From: a virus
Reading direction: 5' to 3' (one strand)
DNA: 37,902 nt
IMG/VR virus record: IMGVR_UViG_3300020109_000053
Span: 1 to 37,902 of that record
This document shows, piece by piece, positions 19,748 to 27,992 of the stretch. The notes below the pieces were generated by a model. The model searched no databases and was not told where the DNA came from. It worked only from the letters and a program-made list of their open reading frames with translations. Made by a program: the position numbers and the translations under genes. Positions within the stretch are counted from its first letter, which is position 1. Each line of letters opens with the position of its first letter.

Positions 19748-19781
19748 TGTTGGGACATATGAAAAAATGTTATAATAACAT
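19748..19781 (+). promoter_or_regulatory. Possible promoter with a palindrome over the -10 box
   Basis: TATAAT (19771-19776) lies inside the perfect 15-bp palindrome ATGTTATAATAACAT (19767-19781). The -35 is poor: TTGGGA with a 15-base spacer or TGTTGG with 17. The palindrome over the -10 suggests repression by a bound dimer, perhaps the product of the next gene. Confidence 0.45.
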
Positions 19782-19798
19782 CCACAAACGGAGGACAA

Positions 19799-20161
19799 AT
19801 GGGAACTCCTGGCAGACCTAGGTGTTCTAAGTTATGTTGTAAAGATGGGGCTGAGAGTATTTTGAGGTTATATTATATCTCGGGTTTGACTTCGAATCAA
19901 ATAAGTGAGAAGCTCAAAGTTAGTTCGACTCATATAGTTCAGAGACTACATAAGTTGGGAGTTAGCTTGAGAGGAAGAGGAACTTATGGGAGGAGGATAG
20001 ATGGGAGTTTGAGGAAGGGGAAGCTTTGGGAGATAAGTGAGAAAGAGCTTTATACCACGCCGCTTAAGGAGCTGGCGTTAAAGTATCATTTTAATATAAG
20101 TAGTGTAAAAAGGGTGAGATATGAGAGAAAAGTTAATAAGCCAACAGATGAAGAGGGCTAG
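19799..20161 (+). CDS. Helix-turn-helix DNA-binding protein (120 aa), probable regulator
   Basis: CGGAGGACAA precedes the ATG. One helix-turn-helix is clear (YYISGLTSNQISEKLKVSST, then HIVQRLHKLG, residues 25-54). A second likely one lies near the end (TPLKELALKYHFNISSVKRV). A basic Gly/Arg linker (SLRGRGTYGRR) joins them. It is encoded directly downstream of the 55-bp palindrome and a palindromic -10 box, so it is a good candidate for the regulator that binds one of them; this is not proven. Confidence 0.72.
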   Translation: MGTPGRPRCSKLCCKDGAESILRLYYISGLTSNQISEKLKVSSTHIVQRLHKLGVSLRGRGTYGRRIDGSLRKGKLWEISEKELYTTPLKELALKYHFNISSVKRVRYERKVNKPTDEEG

Positions 20162-20300
20162 AACTTGGTGTGAGTTGAAGAAGACATTTTGTAAATTTTC
20201 AACTCCGAGTTTTTGTTTGTCTCCGAGAGACTGTCCTTATTGGAGAGCGAAGGAGATGAGTTTTAAGAGGAGAGGAGAAAGATATGGAGTACTTTATTAA
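20121..20300 (+). CDS. Small basic four-cysteine protein (59 aa)
   Basis: AAAAGGGTGAG precedes the ATG at 20121, inside the end of the helix-turn-helix gene. The protein has C17, C24, C32 and C38, a possible zinc site (WCELKKTFC and CLSPRDC), flanked by Arg/Lys-rich helices (SFKRRGERYG). Unknown family. Confidence 0.58.
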   Translation: MREKLISQQMKRARTWCELKKTFCKFSTPSFCLSPRDCPYWRAKEMSFKRRGERYGVLY

Positions 20301-20421
20301 ATGGCTTATAACATCTATGGCTTGGATAGTTTTTATTTTTAGCCTCATTGTATTTATGCTTTGGGTAATAGATAAGCTAAGTGGAAAGGATCCTATGAGG
20401 AGTTATTATAAGAGGACTTAA
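20284..20421 (+). CDS. Single-membrane-segment protein (45 aa)
   Basis: GAGGAGAAAG precedes the ATG at 20284. The protein is a long hydrophobic segment (ITSMAWIVFIFSLIVFMLWV, residues 9-28) with a basic cytoplasmic-looking tail (MRSYYKRT). It is the last plus-strand gene; its stop overlaps the stop of the convergent minus-strand gene by four bases. It could be a small holin or another membrane micropeptide. Confidence 0.62.
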   Translation: MEYFIKWLITSMAWIVFIFSLIVFMLWVIDKLSGKDPMRSYYKRT

Positions 20422-21134
20422 TTGGATAACTTATGATACTTTTTTATTAGATATTGTAAAAAAATAGGTAAATCTTTAAAAATAGGATCATTATGTAAGT
20501 AAGCAGAATATCCATGAGAAAATAGTTCTCTTGTAGTATATATAGGGCTATCAAAGTAATTTTCTAACATTTTAATGCTTTCAGGGTTTGATTTATCAAA
20601 CTTATGAAAAACCTTCTCTGCTAATTCTTTATCTCTTTTATTCACAAGAAAAAACATCTCCTCTCCTAATTCATGCCCAGCTGAATAAGGATCACCCTTT
20701 TTGGTTAGATACATTGTAGATTTTTTACTGTATGTTCTTGGCTCATACTTTGATTGAAGGGCTGCTTTAATACCTTTTTCATCCTCCCATCCTCTTTCAG
20801 CTCTAGGTATAGATTTAGTATCTTTAACTCCTCCTATACCACTAATTAACTTTCTTCCTCCTCTTTTAGATATTTCACCTTCTTGTTTTCCAAGAAACTT
20901 TGTTACTTGTTTACCAAATTCGTGTTTAGTTAAAGCTAAGGGTATAGCTGTAACTGCTTTGAGAACACCAACTAAGAGTTGGGGATCTAAGAATGGATCT
21001 GATTGAACAAAGTAATCTGGTGCTCCTGAGTAGCCACCATATCGAGGAACTTCCTCAGGTTTAGTCTCAATTATAGATTTAAGTATATTACCTAATAAAT
21101 TAGCGCTCTCTGGTTGTTCAAATAAAGTAGCCAT
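20418..21134 (-). CDS. Virion-associated metallopeptidase-like protein (238 aa)
   Basis: The N-terminal half is polar, with one hydrophobic stretch (QLLVGVLKAVTAIPLAL). The C-terminal half has YSAGHELGEEMFFL (about residues 150-163), then KVFHKFDKS and a downstream Glu in YTTRELFSHGYSAY. This is the layout of phage zincin-like domains (HExxH with a later Glu), but the second His is Glu here, so a normal zinc site is doubtful. Last gene of the late operon, following the 1166-aa protein; its own ribosome binding site is weak. Confidence 0.6.
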   Translation of the reverse strand: MATLFEQPESANLLGNILKSIIETKPEEVPRYGGYSGAPDYFVQSDPFLDPQLLVGVLKAVTAIPLALTKHEFGKQVTKFLGKQEGEISKRGGRKLISGIGGVKDTKSIPRAERGWEDEKGIKAALQSKYEPRTYSKKSTMYLTKKGDPYSAGHELGEEMFFLVNKRDKELAEKVFHKFDKSNPESIKMLENYFDSPIYTTRELFSHGYSAYLHNDPIFKDLPIFLQYLIKKYHKLSN

Positions 21135-21143
21135 ATTAATCTC

Positions 21144-24100
21144 TTAAGGCATATTAGGAAATTTCCCCGAGTCGTAGAGAGTTCTTTGAATATAATCTTG
21201 AATAACAGGACTAACTTTAGGACCTATAAAGTTAGGAAGAGCATTTCTAGCCCACATAAAAGCGTAGGGGTCAGTAGTTCCAAGTTCAGTTAGGATCTTT
21301 ACTCCTTTTCCTATATCCCCAGTATTTATCATATAAGCAGCTTTCTCAGCTTTAGAGAGTCCTATTTCTTTGGCACGCTCTCTTCTAACATTAGTAAGTT
21401 GTAATCTTCTTTGAGCTTCAGTATACTCTGTAGGTTGGATGCCTACGCCTCGAAGGATAGCTCCTGGGAGGCTGAGTTTAACCTGAGAAAGTGTCTTAGG
21501 ATCTATGACTTCTTGACCTGTTGTGGTAGTTAACCCTTTATGGGCTCGTAGGGCTGTTAGAGGAGAGCTTATAGCTTGAGGAAGAATATTTTCAGAGGCT
21601 CTAGGAAGATCTCCAAGGGTGGCTAGTTTGTAAGCTTTAGCTAACCCCTCTGAGCGACCTGCTAGGACTCCTAGAGCACCAGTTAAATCCATAGGAATAA
21701 TATCTCCCATTCCAATACTGCCACTAAAATTTAAGCCTCCTACAGCCGGCCATCCGTCAGTAGCTGCCAACGCAAACCTGTCGCTCCATTCTGAGGGGAA
21801 TATAGAGGTGGTAATTCCTTTTAAATAATTTCGAGTTTGTTCCTTAATTGAGTCTCCAGTAAAGTGCATATAGACATCTTCGAGGACTTCTGCTCCTGGC
21901 CACCCAGCGGCTCCTGCTATAGCGGTTATAGCTCCCAAAGAACGAGCAAGAGCTCCGTATTCGCCTTCTTTAGCAAAATTCTTTAGCATGGTGGCGTAGT
22001 TAAGCCCGAATAGTCTAAAAGTCATAATAGGAGATATCCACCCACGGGCAGCTACTGGACGATCAGCGGGGCCATAGACATAGTGAGCTTCTAGCATCAT
22101 ATCAGCTGCTTGTTTAGCTAATTCAGGAGTACTTCCAGGAGCTCCTCCTCTACCTTTATCTCTGAGGGCTCTATAGCTTGCTAAATAATGAGAAGTCCTA
22201 TTTATGTTGGACTCAACATAATCAAACATGTAGCTCGAGATATCTGAAGCATCCATTAGTTTCTTACCAACAGGAGTTTGCATAGATCTAAGGAAGGGAT
22301 CTTTGACGCCGGTAACTTCAGGTAATAATCTAGACTCGAGTAACCTATTTTGATAAGCATACCTTAGCATTTCAACTTCGTCAGGAGATAAGTTCTTAGT
22401 AGCTGTGTCGAACATAGCTTTGATCATTTTAGGGAGAGCATTATTGGTATATTTACTAAGAGTGGGGTAGCCAGAGATAAAATTTTGAGAGCTATTAACT
22501 AAAGCACTTTTGAGATTAAGACCTAAGTGATAGTGGAATAAGAGAGTTTTAATAGCAGTAACCGTGGAGCTCATTTTAGGATCGAAGATAGAATCTATAT
22601 ATTCAGAGGCATATTTTCTTAAGCTCGGTTGTGCTGTTTTGTCGATAGCTTTATACCCCGCAGAGAAATTATGAAGGGCGTCTATTTTGGATAAGTAACT
22701 AGACATACCGGTGAAGTACTCAGCCAAAGGGCGTTCGAAGTTCTCAATATATCCAGGTGTCCACTTACGGCGGATGAAGTGAGCTCCCATACCTTTAGAT
22801 AAGTTCATATTATGGAGAGTCTGAGCTAAACCGTGGGCTAGGTCTGGGTCTATTTTGGCTCTATTTACTGCTCTATCTATAAGGGACTCTATAGCATAAG
22901 GAGCAATGTCTTCTTTAGCATACTCTGGAATTACGTCTCGTTTAATTTGTTTAACTATCTTATCAGGATAGAGTTCTTGCAATCTAATTACTTCAGCTTT
23001 AGCTCTCTTCTCATTTTCAAAGGCTGAAAGATAAATAGTTTTAGATCTCTCCTTAGGAAGCCCCGTTACACGCTCACCTTGAACGGTGGGCCAAGTCAAA
23101 TGTTTTTCTTGAACTATAACCCCATACTTGCCATACCACTTATGAGGAACATACCCTTCGATTCCTCTAACGAACTCATCAATTTTATCTTGAGGAACAC
23201 CTATTTTTTGCATAGATTGGGCTAAATCGTCTTTAACCATAGATAAGCCCCTTCTTATGTCTTTATAGGCTCCTATTTGCTTAGGGGTCATATTAAGCTT
23301 GGTTAATATAGAATCATCAAGAGTTGCTTTTAGTTTATCTCCGAGGGAAAGAGCTTTATCAACAGCTGCTCTATCAGCAGGAGATATGAGGTCGAAGTAG
23401 GATTTGGTAGTTTCATAATATTTTTGGATAAGAGCTCCTTTGTTAGCTTCGAACTCTCTAGCGGTTTCGTATATGGGCTTGAATTTAGGGAAGGATTTAC
23501 TTATATCGCTTGGGAGTTGGAGGAATCTGTAAGCTCGTCTAAAGTCCTTAGTATCAGGGAAGTTAGGGTCTAAGAAGCCCTTATTCTTTAGTTTTTGAGA
23601 TAACTTAACAATATCGAATTCTTGGGATTCAAGAGTTTTGTTTATAGAAGCTGTGTTGAGGTCAGATTCTCCGAGTTTTGTGAGCTTGGTAGATCTTAGT
23701 TTATCATCTGGAGTTATTAAGTCAGAGTTAGCTTTAGATAATAACTGGGAGTTATCTTTTTGAAGTTTGGAATATTCTAGCTCATACCAAGATTTAGTCC
23801 CAGTTATAGTTTCCTGAGGACGCTGGAGTTGTTTTTGTAGTTTCTCGGTATATCCTAAGACTTCTTTCTCAGTCTTGGGTGTTAGTTCTTTGGCTCTATC
23901 GAGTATGATTTGTCTTCTCTCAGCATCGCTTAAGCGATCAAACTCACGTGGCTCAAAGCGTCCTCCCCAAGGGGCTTTGTATTTAGGATCGAGTTTATTA
24001 AGCTTCTCAACAGTTTCTTGGGCAGTTTCGGCTGCAACTTTAGTTCCAGGAGCTATTGACATTAGTTTACTTGTTTCTTCAGCAGTTATTGGCATAGCTC

Positions 24101-24644
24101 TTTCTGCAGGAATTAGAGTTTCTTTAGCCTTAGCTCCGAGAGCTTCTTTAAATGCTATTGATCCTTCTTTAAGACCTTTATATAAGTCTCTACCTCCATA
24201 ACTTCCCCATCTTAAAGCTTCTTTTGTTATTTCTTTACCTCCACCTTTAATAGCTCCTATAACACCTCCAGTTAACACATTCATTGCTACTTCAGTAGGA
24301 TCAAGCATTAGTTCAAGGATATTTCTTGGTAAGCTTTTTCTTGGGTCACTTCCTACTAAATAAATTTCTCCAATAGAAGGAAGAGCTCCTTCTTGTCTAC
24401 GAGTAGGTGTAGGAGTTTTTTCTTTAACTCCAAATTTACCGAGAAGCCCAAATAAGCCTCCTGAGGGTTCTTCTCTTAAATATTGGGGCTGAGGAACCGA
24501 CTGGGATGGGGATAGCAAGGAGGGAAATTGGGCTTGCTCAGAAGGCTCCTCAGCTAATTTTTCTGTTCTAGTTATATTTTCTAGCTCTTTTTTTAATTTC
24601 TGTTCAGCAAGTCTTTTTTTAAATTCAGCTTCTATATCTCTCAT
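21144..24644 (-). CDS. Large internal virion / DNA-ejection-type protein (1166 aa)
   Basis: This is the largest gene in the window. The N-terminus is charged and helical (EAEFKKRLAEQKLKKELEN), followed by a Pro/Ser-rich stretch and a Gly-rich hydrophobic patch (VLTGGVIGAIKGGG). The long middle is helical (about residues 270-560). Around 680-720 is a segment with FHYHLGLNLKSALVNSSQN, and around 860-900 hydrophobic stretches (ALARSLGAITAIAGAAGW) that could enter membranes. Size, composition and location after two other internal-type proteins fit a podovirus ejection protein. No lysozyme or transglycosylase motif was recognised. GAGGAG precedes the start, which overlaps the previous stop (ATGA). 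Confidence 0.7.
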   Translation of the reverse strand: MRDIEAEFKKRLAEQKLKKELENITRTEKLAEEPSEQAQFPSLLSPSQSVPQPQYLREEPSGGLFGLLGKFGVKEKTPTPTRRQEGALPSIGEIYLVGSDPRKSLPRNILELMLDPTEVAMNVLTGGVIGAIKGGGKEITKEALRWGSYGGRDLYKGLKEGSIAFKEALGAKAKETLIPAERAMPITAEETSKLMSIAPGTKVAAETAQETVEKLNKLDPKYKAPWGGRFEPREFDRLSDAERRQIILDRAKELTPKTEKEVLGYTEKLQKQLQRPQETITGTKSWYELEYSKLQKDNSQLLSKANSDLITPDDKLRSTKLTKLGESDLNTASINKTLESQEFDIVKLSQKLKNKGFLDPNFPDTKDFRRAYRFLQLPSDISKSFPKFKPIYETAREFEANKGALIQKYYETTKSYFDLISPADRAAVDKALSLGDKLKATLDDSILTKLNMTPKQIGAYKDIRRGLSMVKDDLAQSMQKIGVPQDKIDEFVRGIEGYVPHKWYGKYGVIVQEKHLTWPTVQGERVTGLPKERSKTIYLSAFENEKRAKAEVIRLQELYPDKIVKQIKRDVIPEYAKEDIAPYAIESLIDRAVNRAKIDPDLAHGLAQTLHNMNLSKGMGAHFIRRKWTPGYIENFERPLAEYFTGMSSYLSKIDALHNFSAGYKAIDKTAQPSLRKYASEYIDSIFDPKMSSTVTAIKTLLFHYHLGLNLKSALVNSSQNFISGYPTLSKYTNNALPKMIKAMFDTATKNLSPDEVEMLRYAYQNRLLESRLLPEVTGVKDPFLRSMQTPVGKKLMDASDISSYMFDYVESNINRTSHYLASYRALRDKGRGGAPGSTPELAKQAADMMLEAHYVYGPADRPVAARGWISPIMTFRLFGLNYATMLKNFAKEGEYGALARSLGAITAIAGAAGWPGAEVLEDVYMHFTGDSIKEQTRNYLKGITTSIFPSEWSDRFALAATDGWPAVGGLNFSGSIGMGDIIPMDLTGALGVLAGRSEGLAKAYKLATLGDLPRASENILPQAISSPLTALRAHKGLTTTTGQEVIDPKTLSQVKLSLPGAILRGVGIQPTEYTEAQRRLQLTNVRRERAKEIGLSKAEKAAYMINTGDIGKGVKILTELGTTDPYAFMWARNALPNFIGPKVSPVIQDYIQRTLYDSGKFPNMP

Positions 24645-26125
24645 TTGAGATACTCCTCAAATTCAGCAGTTTCAAACCCCATGTCGGTTAGAATTTTTCT
24701 AACATCAGCAGCAGAACTACCTGAGAGTCTGGTTTGTTTTATGAGTTTAATAATTTTATCTTTATCTCCCTTGGGTATAAAGTAAGTTTTAGGAAGAGGT
24801 TTACCAGTCTCACTTGGTTTTTGTCTAGCTCCTTCAATAAAATCTTTCATCGTAGGAGGCTTAGCTGAAGGGGCTTTTAAAGTTTCCTCAGTCTCGAGGA
24901 TTTCTCTCATTATACTAGGAACATACTGGACTTGACCTGAAGTCCATTTTTTAGAAGCTTGCTCTCTAATTCTGTCGAAGCGCTTCTTTTGTTCGGGGGG
25001 TAGATACTTGTAAATAGTATCTGCATAAATCCTCTGAGCATTCATTGGGTCTTTTCCGCCCATAACTAACATTAAGTCTCTAAGTGTGTCCATTTTATCT
25101 ACAGGTATATTTTTAGATTGAAGCATTTTTTTATAGTTAGCTTCAGCTTCGTCAAGAAAAATTTTACTCAACTCTCCATCAATTTGATCTTCGTATTGCT
25201 TTTGGGTAAAAGATCTGGCAGTAGAGCTTTCATCTTTAAATCTAGTTCTAGATACAGAGCTGAGTAACTTTCCTGTTTTATCGTAAGTTTGAACTAGTTC
25301 TTTATTATTAGGATCTAAAGGGTCAGGGGTTGTTCTAGTTTCTGGAGGCCCTTGAGGCTCGGCTTTAAATTGAGCTGGTTGAAATTTACCTTCATATATT
25401 TGAGCAAGTCCAAGAGCAAAAGCTTTATTTGCTATTAGTTTATCTCCTTGTGATAATGTGGCATAATCTTGTCCATATAAAGGATCTAAAAAAGGTGATA
25501 AAGCTAATTGAAGTTGTAACTTATTGACCTCGGTAGCTGGAGGACTAATATCAAAGGGAGGTTCTCTTCTTTCAAGTAGTTCATCAACCCAAAGCTTAGC
25601 TTCAGGACTAGTTATAGGACGATTTCCTTCGGGAGTAACAACACTAATTCCGCTAGTTATTAAACTTTTAATAGCCATCATTTTATCTTTACTTTGTTGT
25701 AGTTTAGCTTGTATTCTTTCCCAAGGAGTTCCTCCTTCGAGTTTACTCCTAATAAAACCTTGTAGAACTCCTGGTTGACCTAGTTGTTCCTTAGTTCCTC
25801 TCTCCACCATTTGTTCTGAACTTGGTTGAGGCCAAATTCTTTCTGTTCTTTGGGATGTAGTGTAGCTAGGAGGTTTTATTCCTTGAGCTTCCATACCTTC
25901 AAACTCATATGAAGGTCCTGGATCTCCAGATACTTCATGAATAGTTCTCTGAGGAGGCATCATACCTTTACCAAATAGGCCTTGATAAAGGTCTAGCATC
26001 TTCTTAGTCCCAAATTGTTTTTCAGCTTCTCCCCATCCTTCTTGGCCAGCATAGGAAGCTAAATTTTGCTCTTGCTCTTTACGTTTTTGAATCTGATAAC
26101 GTATAATGTCTTGGAGAATTCCCAT
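24641..26125 (-). CDS. Probable internal virion protein (494 aa)
   Basis: AAGGAGGCTATCA before the ATG at 26125 decides the start; a frame from 26149 has no such site. The protein is Gln/Lys/Pro-rich and helical (YQIQKRKEQEQNLASYAG), with a disordered Pro-rich centre (EPQGPPETRTTPDPLDP) and a C-terminal helical part. No enzymatic motif was seen. It lies between two other presumed ejection proteins and overlaps the previous gene by 47 bases. Confidence 0.65.
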   Translation of the reverse strand: MGILQDIIRYQIQKRKEQEQNLASYAGQEGWGEAEKQFGTKKMLDLYQGLFGKGMMPPQRTIHEVSGDPGPSYEFEGMEAQGIKPPSYTTSQRTERIWPQPSSEQMVERGTKEQLGQPGVLQGFIRSKLEGGTPWERIQAKLQQSKDKMMAIKSLITSGISVVTPEGNRPITSPEAKLWVDELLERREPPFDISPPATEVNKLQLQLALSPFLDPLYGQDYATLSQGDKLIANKAFALGLAQIYEGKFQPAQFKAEPQGPPETRTTPDPLDPNNKELVQTYDKTGKLLSSVSRTRFKDESSTARSFTQKQYEDQIDGELSKIFLDEAEANYKKMLQSKNIPVDKMDTLRDLMLVMGGKDPMNAQRIYADTIYKYLPPEQKKRFDRIREQASKKWTSGQVQYVPSIMREILETEETLKAPSAKPPTMKDFIEGARQKPSETGKPLPKTYFIPKGDKDKIIKLIKQTRLSGSSAADVRKILTDMGFETAEFEEYLK

Positions 26126-27131
26126 TGATAGCCTCCTTAGTTCTTCCAATTAAACTCCAAACTCCTGTCCAGAAGTGAGCTAATGGTTTAAATATATAAC
26201 CATAAGAATTTAACTCGTAGTAGTTTTCAGCTACTTTAGTCAAAGGTTTAGTCATAATATACTTGATTATGTTTTTAACTAAGTTACTTCTTCTCATAAT
26301 TGGGACTAAGACTTTAGCCATAGCCCTATAACCATCAGCTACATAACTATCATGTCCAAAGTGCTCATCTCTATATTCTCTAACAACTTGAGTAAGTTCT
26401 CCTTCGCCTTCGATGAATATAAAGCAACAAGCCTGACCTGCAGCTCCCATTCCAGCATTAGCTGATTGTCCAGCCTGTTGTCCTCCTGAAACATATCCAG
26501 AACTCTTCCCCATTTGACCAGCAGAGAGACCCAGGAACTGGAGAACCTCGTTTAAGTAAGGTAACTGCTCTTGAGACAATCCTGCTGCTCCTGCGATAGA
26601 TTTAAGCATTATATCATAAGGAATTCCAGTAGCTTGTAACCCTCCCATAGCTCCTTGAAGCTGTCGAGCTTTGGCAGCTTCTTCAGCCTGATAAGCTTGC
26701 ATCGCAGCTTGCATAATCATATCGCCCATAGCTTGAGAAGCTCCTCTTGAAGCTGACTCAGCATAATCGCTTGATCTTAGTCCTCCAGTTACTCCAAAGT
26801 TCTCCCTAAACTGAGGGATAATATCTTCAGATATTCTTCTTTGATACTCAGGCATAACTGCTTGATAATAAGGAGTTTGTTCTAAAGGAGTCATAGTTTT
26901 AAGCCCCGTAGTGGCAGCTTCTTCAAGAGTCTGACTTATCCAAGGAGGAAGCTCAAACCTATCTCCCATGCTTCCAAGGGTATTAGAATACATTCTAGAG
27001 AGATCAGAATAGAAAGGAGATTCTTCAAAACCCTCTTGCATAAACCAGTCTCTGGCTTTTTCAGCTACTGGTGCTGCTTGGCTTGCAAATCCTGGGGCAT
27101 TATAACTTTTACTAGTTTTTTGTTTTCCCAT
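26079..27131 (-). CDS. Probable virion protein with C-terminal CFI-like domain (350 aa)
   Basis: GGAGGATAAAA before the ATG at 27131 decides the start. The N-terminal 230 residues are helical and Ala/Gln-rich (AMQAYQAEEAAKARQLQGAM), with a Gly-rich end (GGQQAGQSANAGMGAAG). The C-terminal part has CCFIFIEGEGEL, VREYRDEHF and GYRAMAKVLVPIM, a layout like the CFI-type C-terminal domains seen in various bacterial and phage proteins. An internal or ejection role is inferred from position. Confidence 0.66.
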   Translation of the reverse strand: MGKQKTSKSYNAPGFASQAAPVAEKARDWFMQEGFEESPFYSDLSRMYSNTLGSMGDRFELPPWISQTLEEAATTGLKTMTPLEQTPYYQAVMPEYQRRISEDIIPQFRENFGVTGGLRSSDYAESASRGASQAMGDMIMQAAMQAYQAEEAAKARQLQGAMGGLQATGIPYDIMLKSIAGAAGLSQEQLPYLNEVLQFLGLSAGQMGKSSGYVSGGQQAGQSANAGMGAAGQACCFIFIEGEGELTQVVREYRDEHFGHDSYVADGYRAMAKVLVPIMRRSNLVKNIIKYIMTKPLTKVAENYYELNSYGYIFKPLAHFWTGVWSLIGRTKEAINGNSPRHYTLSDSKT

Positions 27132-27690
27132 TTTTATCCTCCATAGCTTCAGACTCCAAAATCCCAAATATGTGAACGTCTAAGAGTTTTCCTCTATAAG
27201 GAAAACTTTCTCTAATTACACCTTCTCGTTTAAAGCCGAGGGACTTAACAAAGTTGATTGTATAGTAAGCTATTCCAACTATGGATATAGTAATTCTATG
27301 AACTTTGAGAGTATTAAAAATCCATTTGAGGACTTGCTTACACTCGGGGTCTCTTCCTTTAAATCTTCTATCCCAAAAAGCAAGATGAACATCACAGTCT
27401 CGGAAGGGAACTATGTTACGAATCTCGCAAATTCCATAATCTCCTGTTAAAAATATAACTGAACTCTTATCTGTCATTTCTTTAATAAAAGCTTGAAGAT
27501 CTCCTCTAACATCGTCAGAAAATAGTATCGGGAATTGAGAGAGCTTCTCCCAGACCATTATTAAGTTATCCCAAGAGCAAATTAAAGGAGTCCAGTTGCT
27601 GGGTAAAGGGTAATTTTCTAAAATGGGATGAGTATCTTCAATGCTGCGTTCGCTACTGAGCACTTCAGATATATCTCCTCCGTTGTCCAT
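27112..27690 (-). CDS. GNAT-type acetyltransferase-like protein (192 aa)
   Basis: The C-terminal two thirds match the GNAT layout: DVHLAFWDRRFKG, KQVLKWIFNTLKVHRITISI, VGIAYYTINFVKSLGFKREG and VIRESFPYRGKLLDVHIFGI, the strand-helix order around the acetyl-CoA site. The start is firmly supported by AAGGAGGTCCTC before the ATG at 27690, although this lies 73 bases inside the upstream gene in another frame. Small GNAT genes occur in the virion clusters of some phages; the substrate is unknown. Confidence 0.75.
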   Translation of the reverse strand: MDNGGDISEVLSSERSIEDTHPILENYPLPSNWTPLICSWDNLIMVWEKLSQFPILFSDDVRGDLQAFIKEMTDKSSVIFLTGDYGICEIRNIVPFRDCDVHLAFWDRRFKGRDPECKQVLKWIFNTLKVHRITISIVGIAYYTINFVKSLGFKREGVIRESFPYRGKLLDVHIFGILESEAMEDKNGKTKN

Positions 27691-27992
27691 GAGGACCTCC
27701 TTGAGTCGTAGACTATTCCTGCTTTGTCTATATTCCAGATATAGTAACTAGGAACTATACCTATTTTGTGAGAAACAGTAAATTCGGTATTAGCACTTCC
27801 TGTATCAGATATAGAGAGTTCTTTGGCTAGTAAATTAACTATCTCTATCTTTCCATTAAATTCTTCTTGTAACTCAGAAACTGAGTTGCTAATAGCTTGG
27901 TTTAAGTCATTTAGATAATCAACTAAATCCTCAAATTTCTCAAACTTATCTGGAACTACTGGTAAAGTTATTTCGTGAGATAATAATCCCAT
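27618..27992 (-). CDS. Hypothetical virion protein (124 aa)
   Basis: The N-terminal half is a long helix (DLVDYLNDLNQAISNSVSEL). The C-terminal half is beta-rich (SYYIWNIDKAGIVYD), ending in hydrophobic strands (CSVANAALKILIPF). It starts one base into the stop of the 597-aa gene (TAATG), with GGAGAG 11 bases upstream. It may be a minor tail component; the family is unknown. Confidence 0.72.
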   Translation of the reverse strand: MGLLSHEITLPVVPDKFEKFEDLVDYLNDLNQAISNSVSELQEEFNGKIEIVNLLAKELSISDTGSANTEFTVSHKIGIVPSYYIWNIDKAGIVYDSRRSSWTTEEIYLKCSVANAALKILIPF

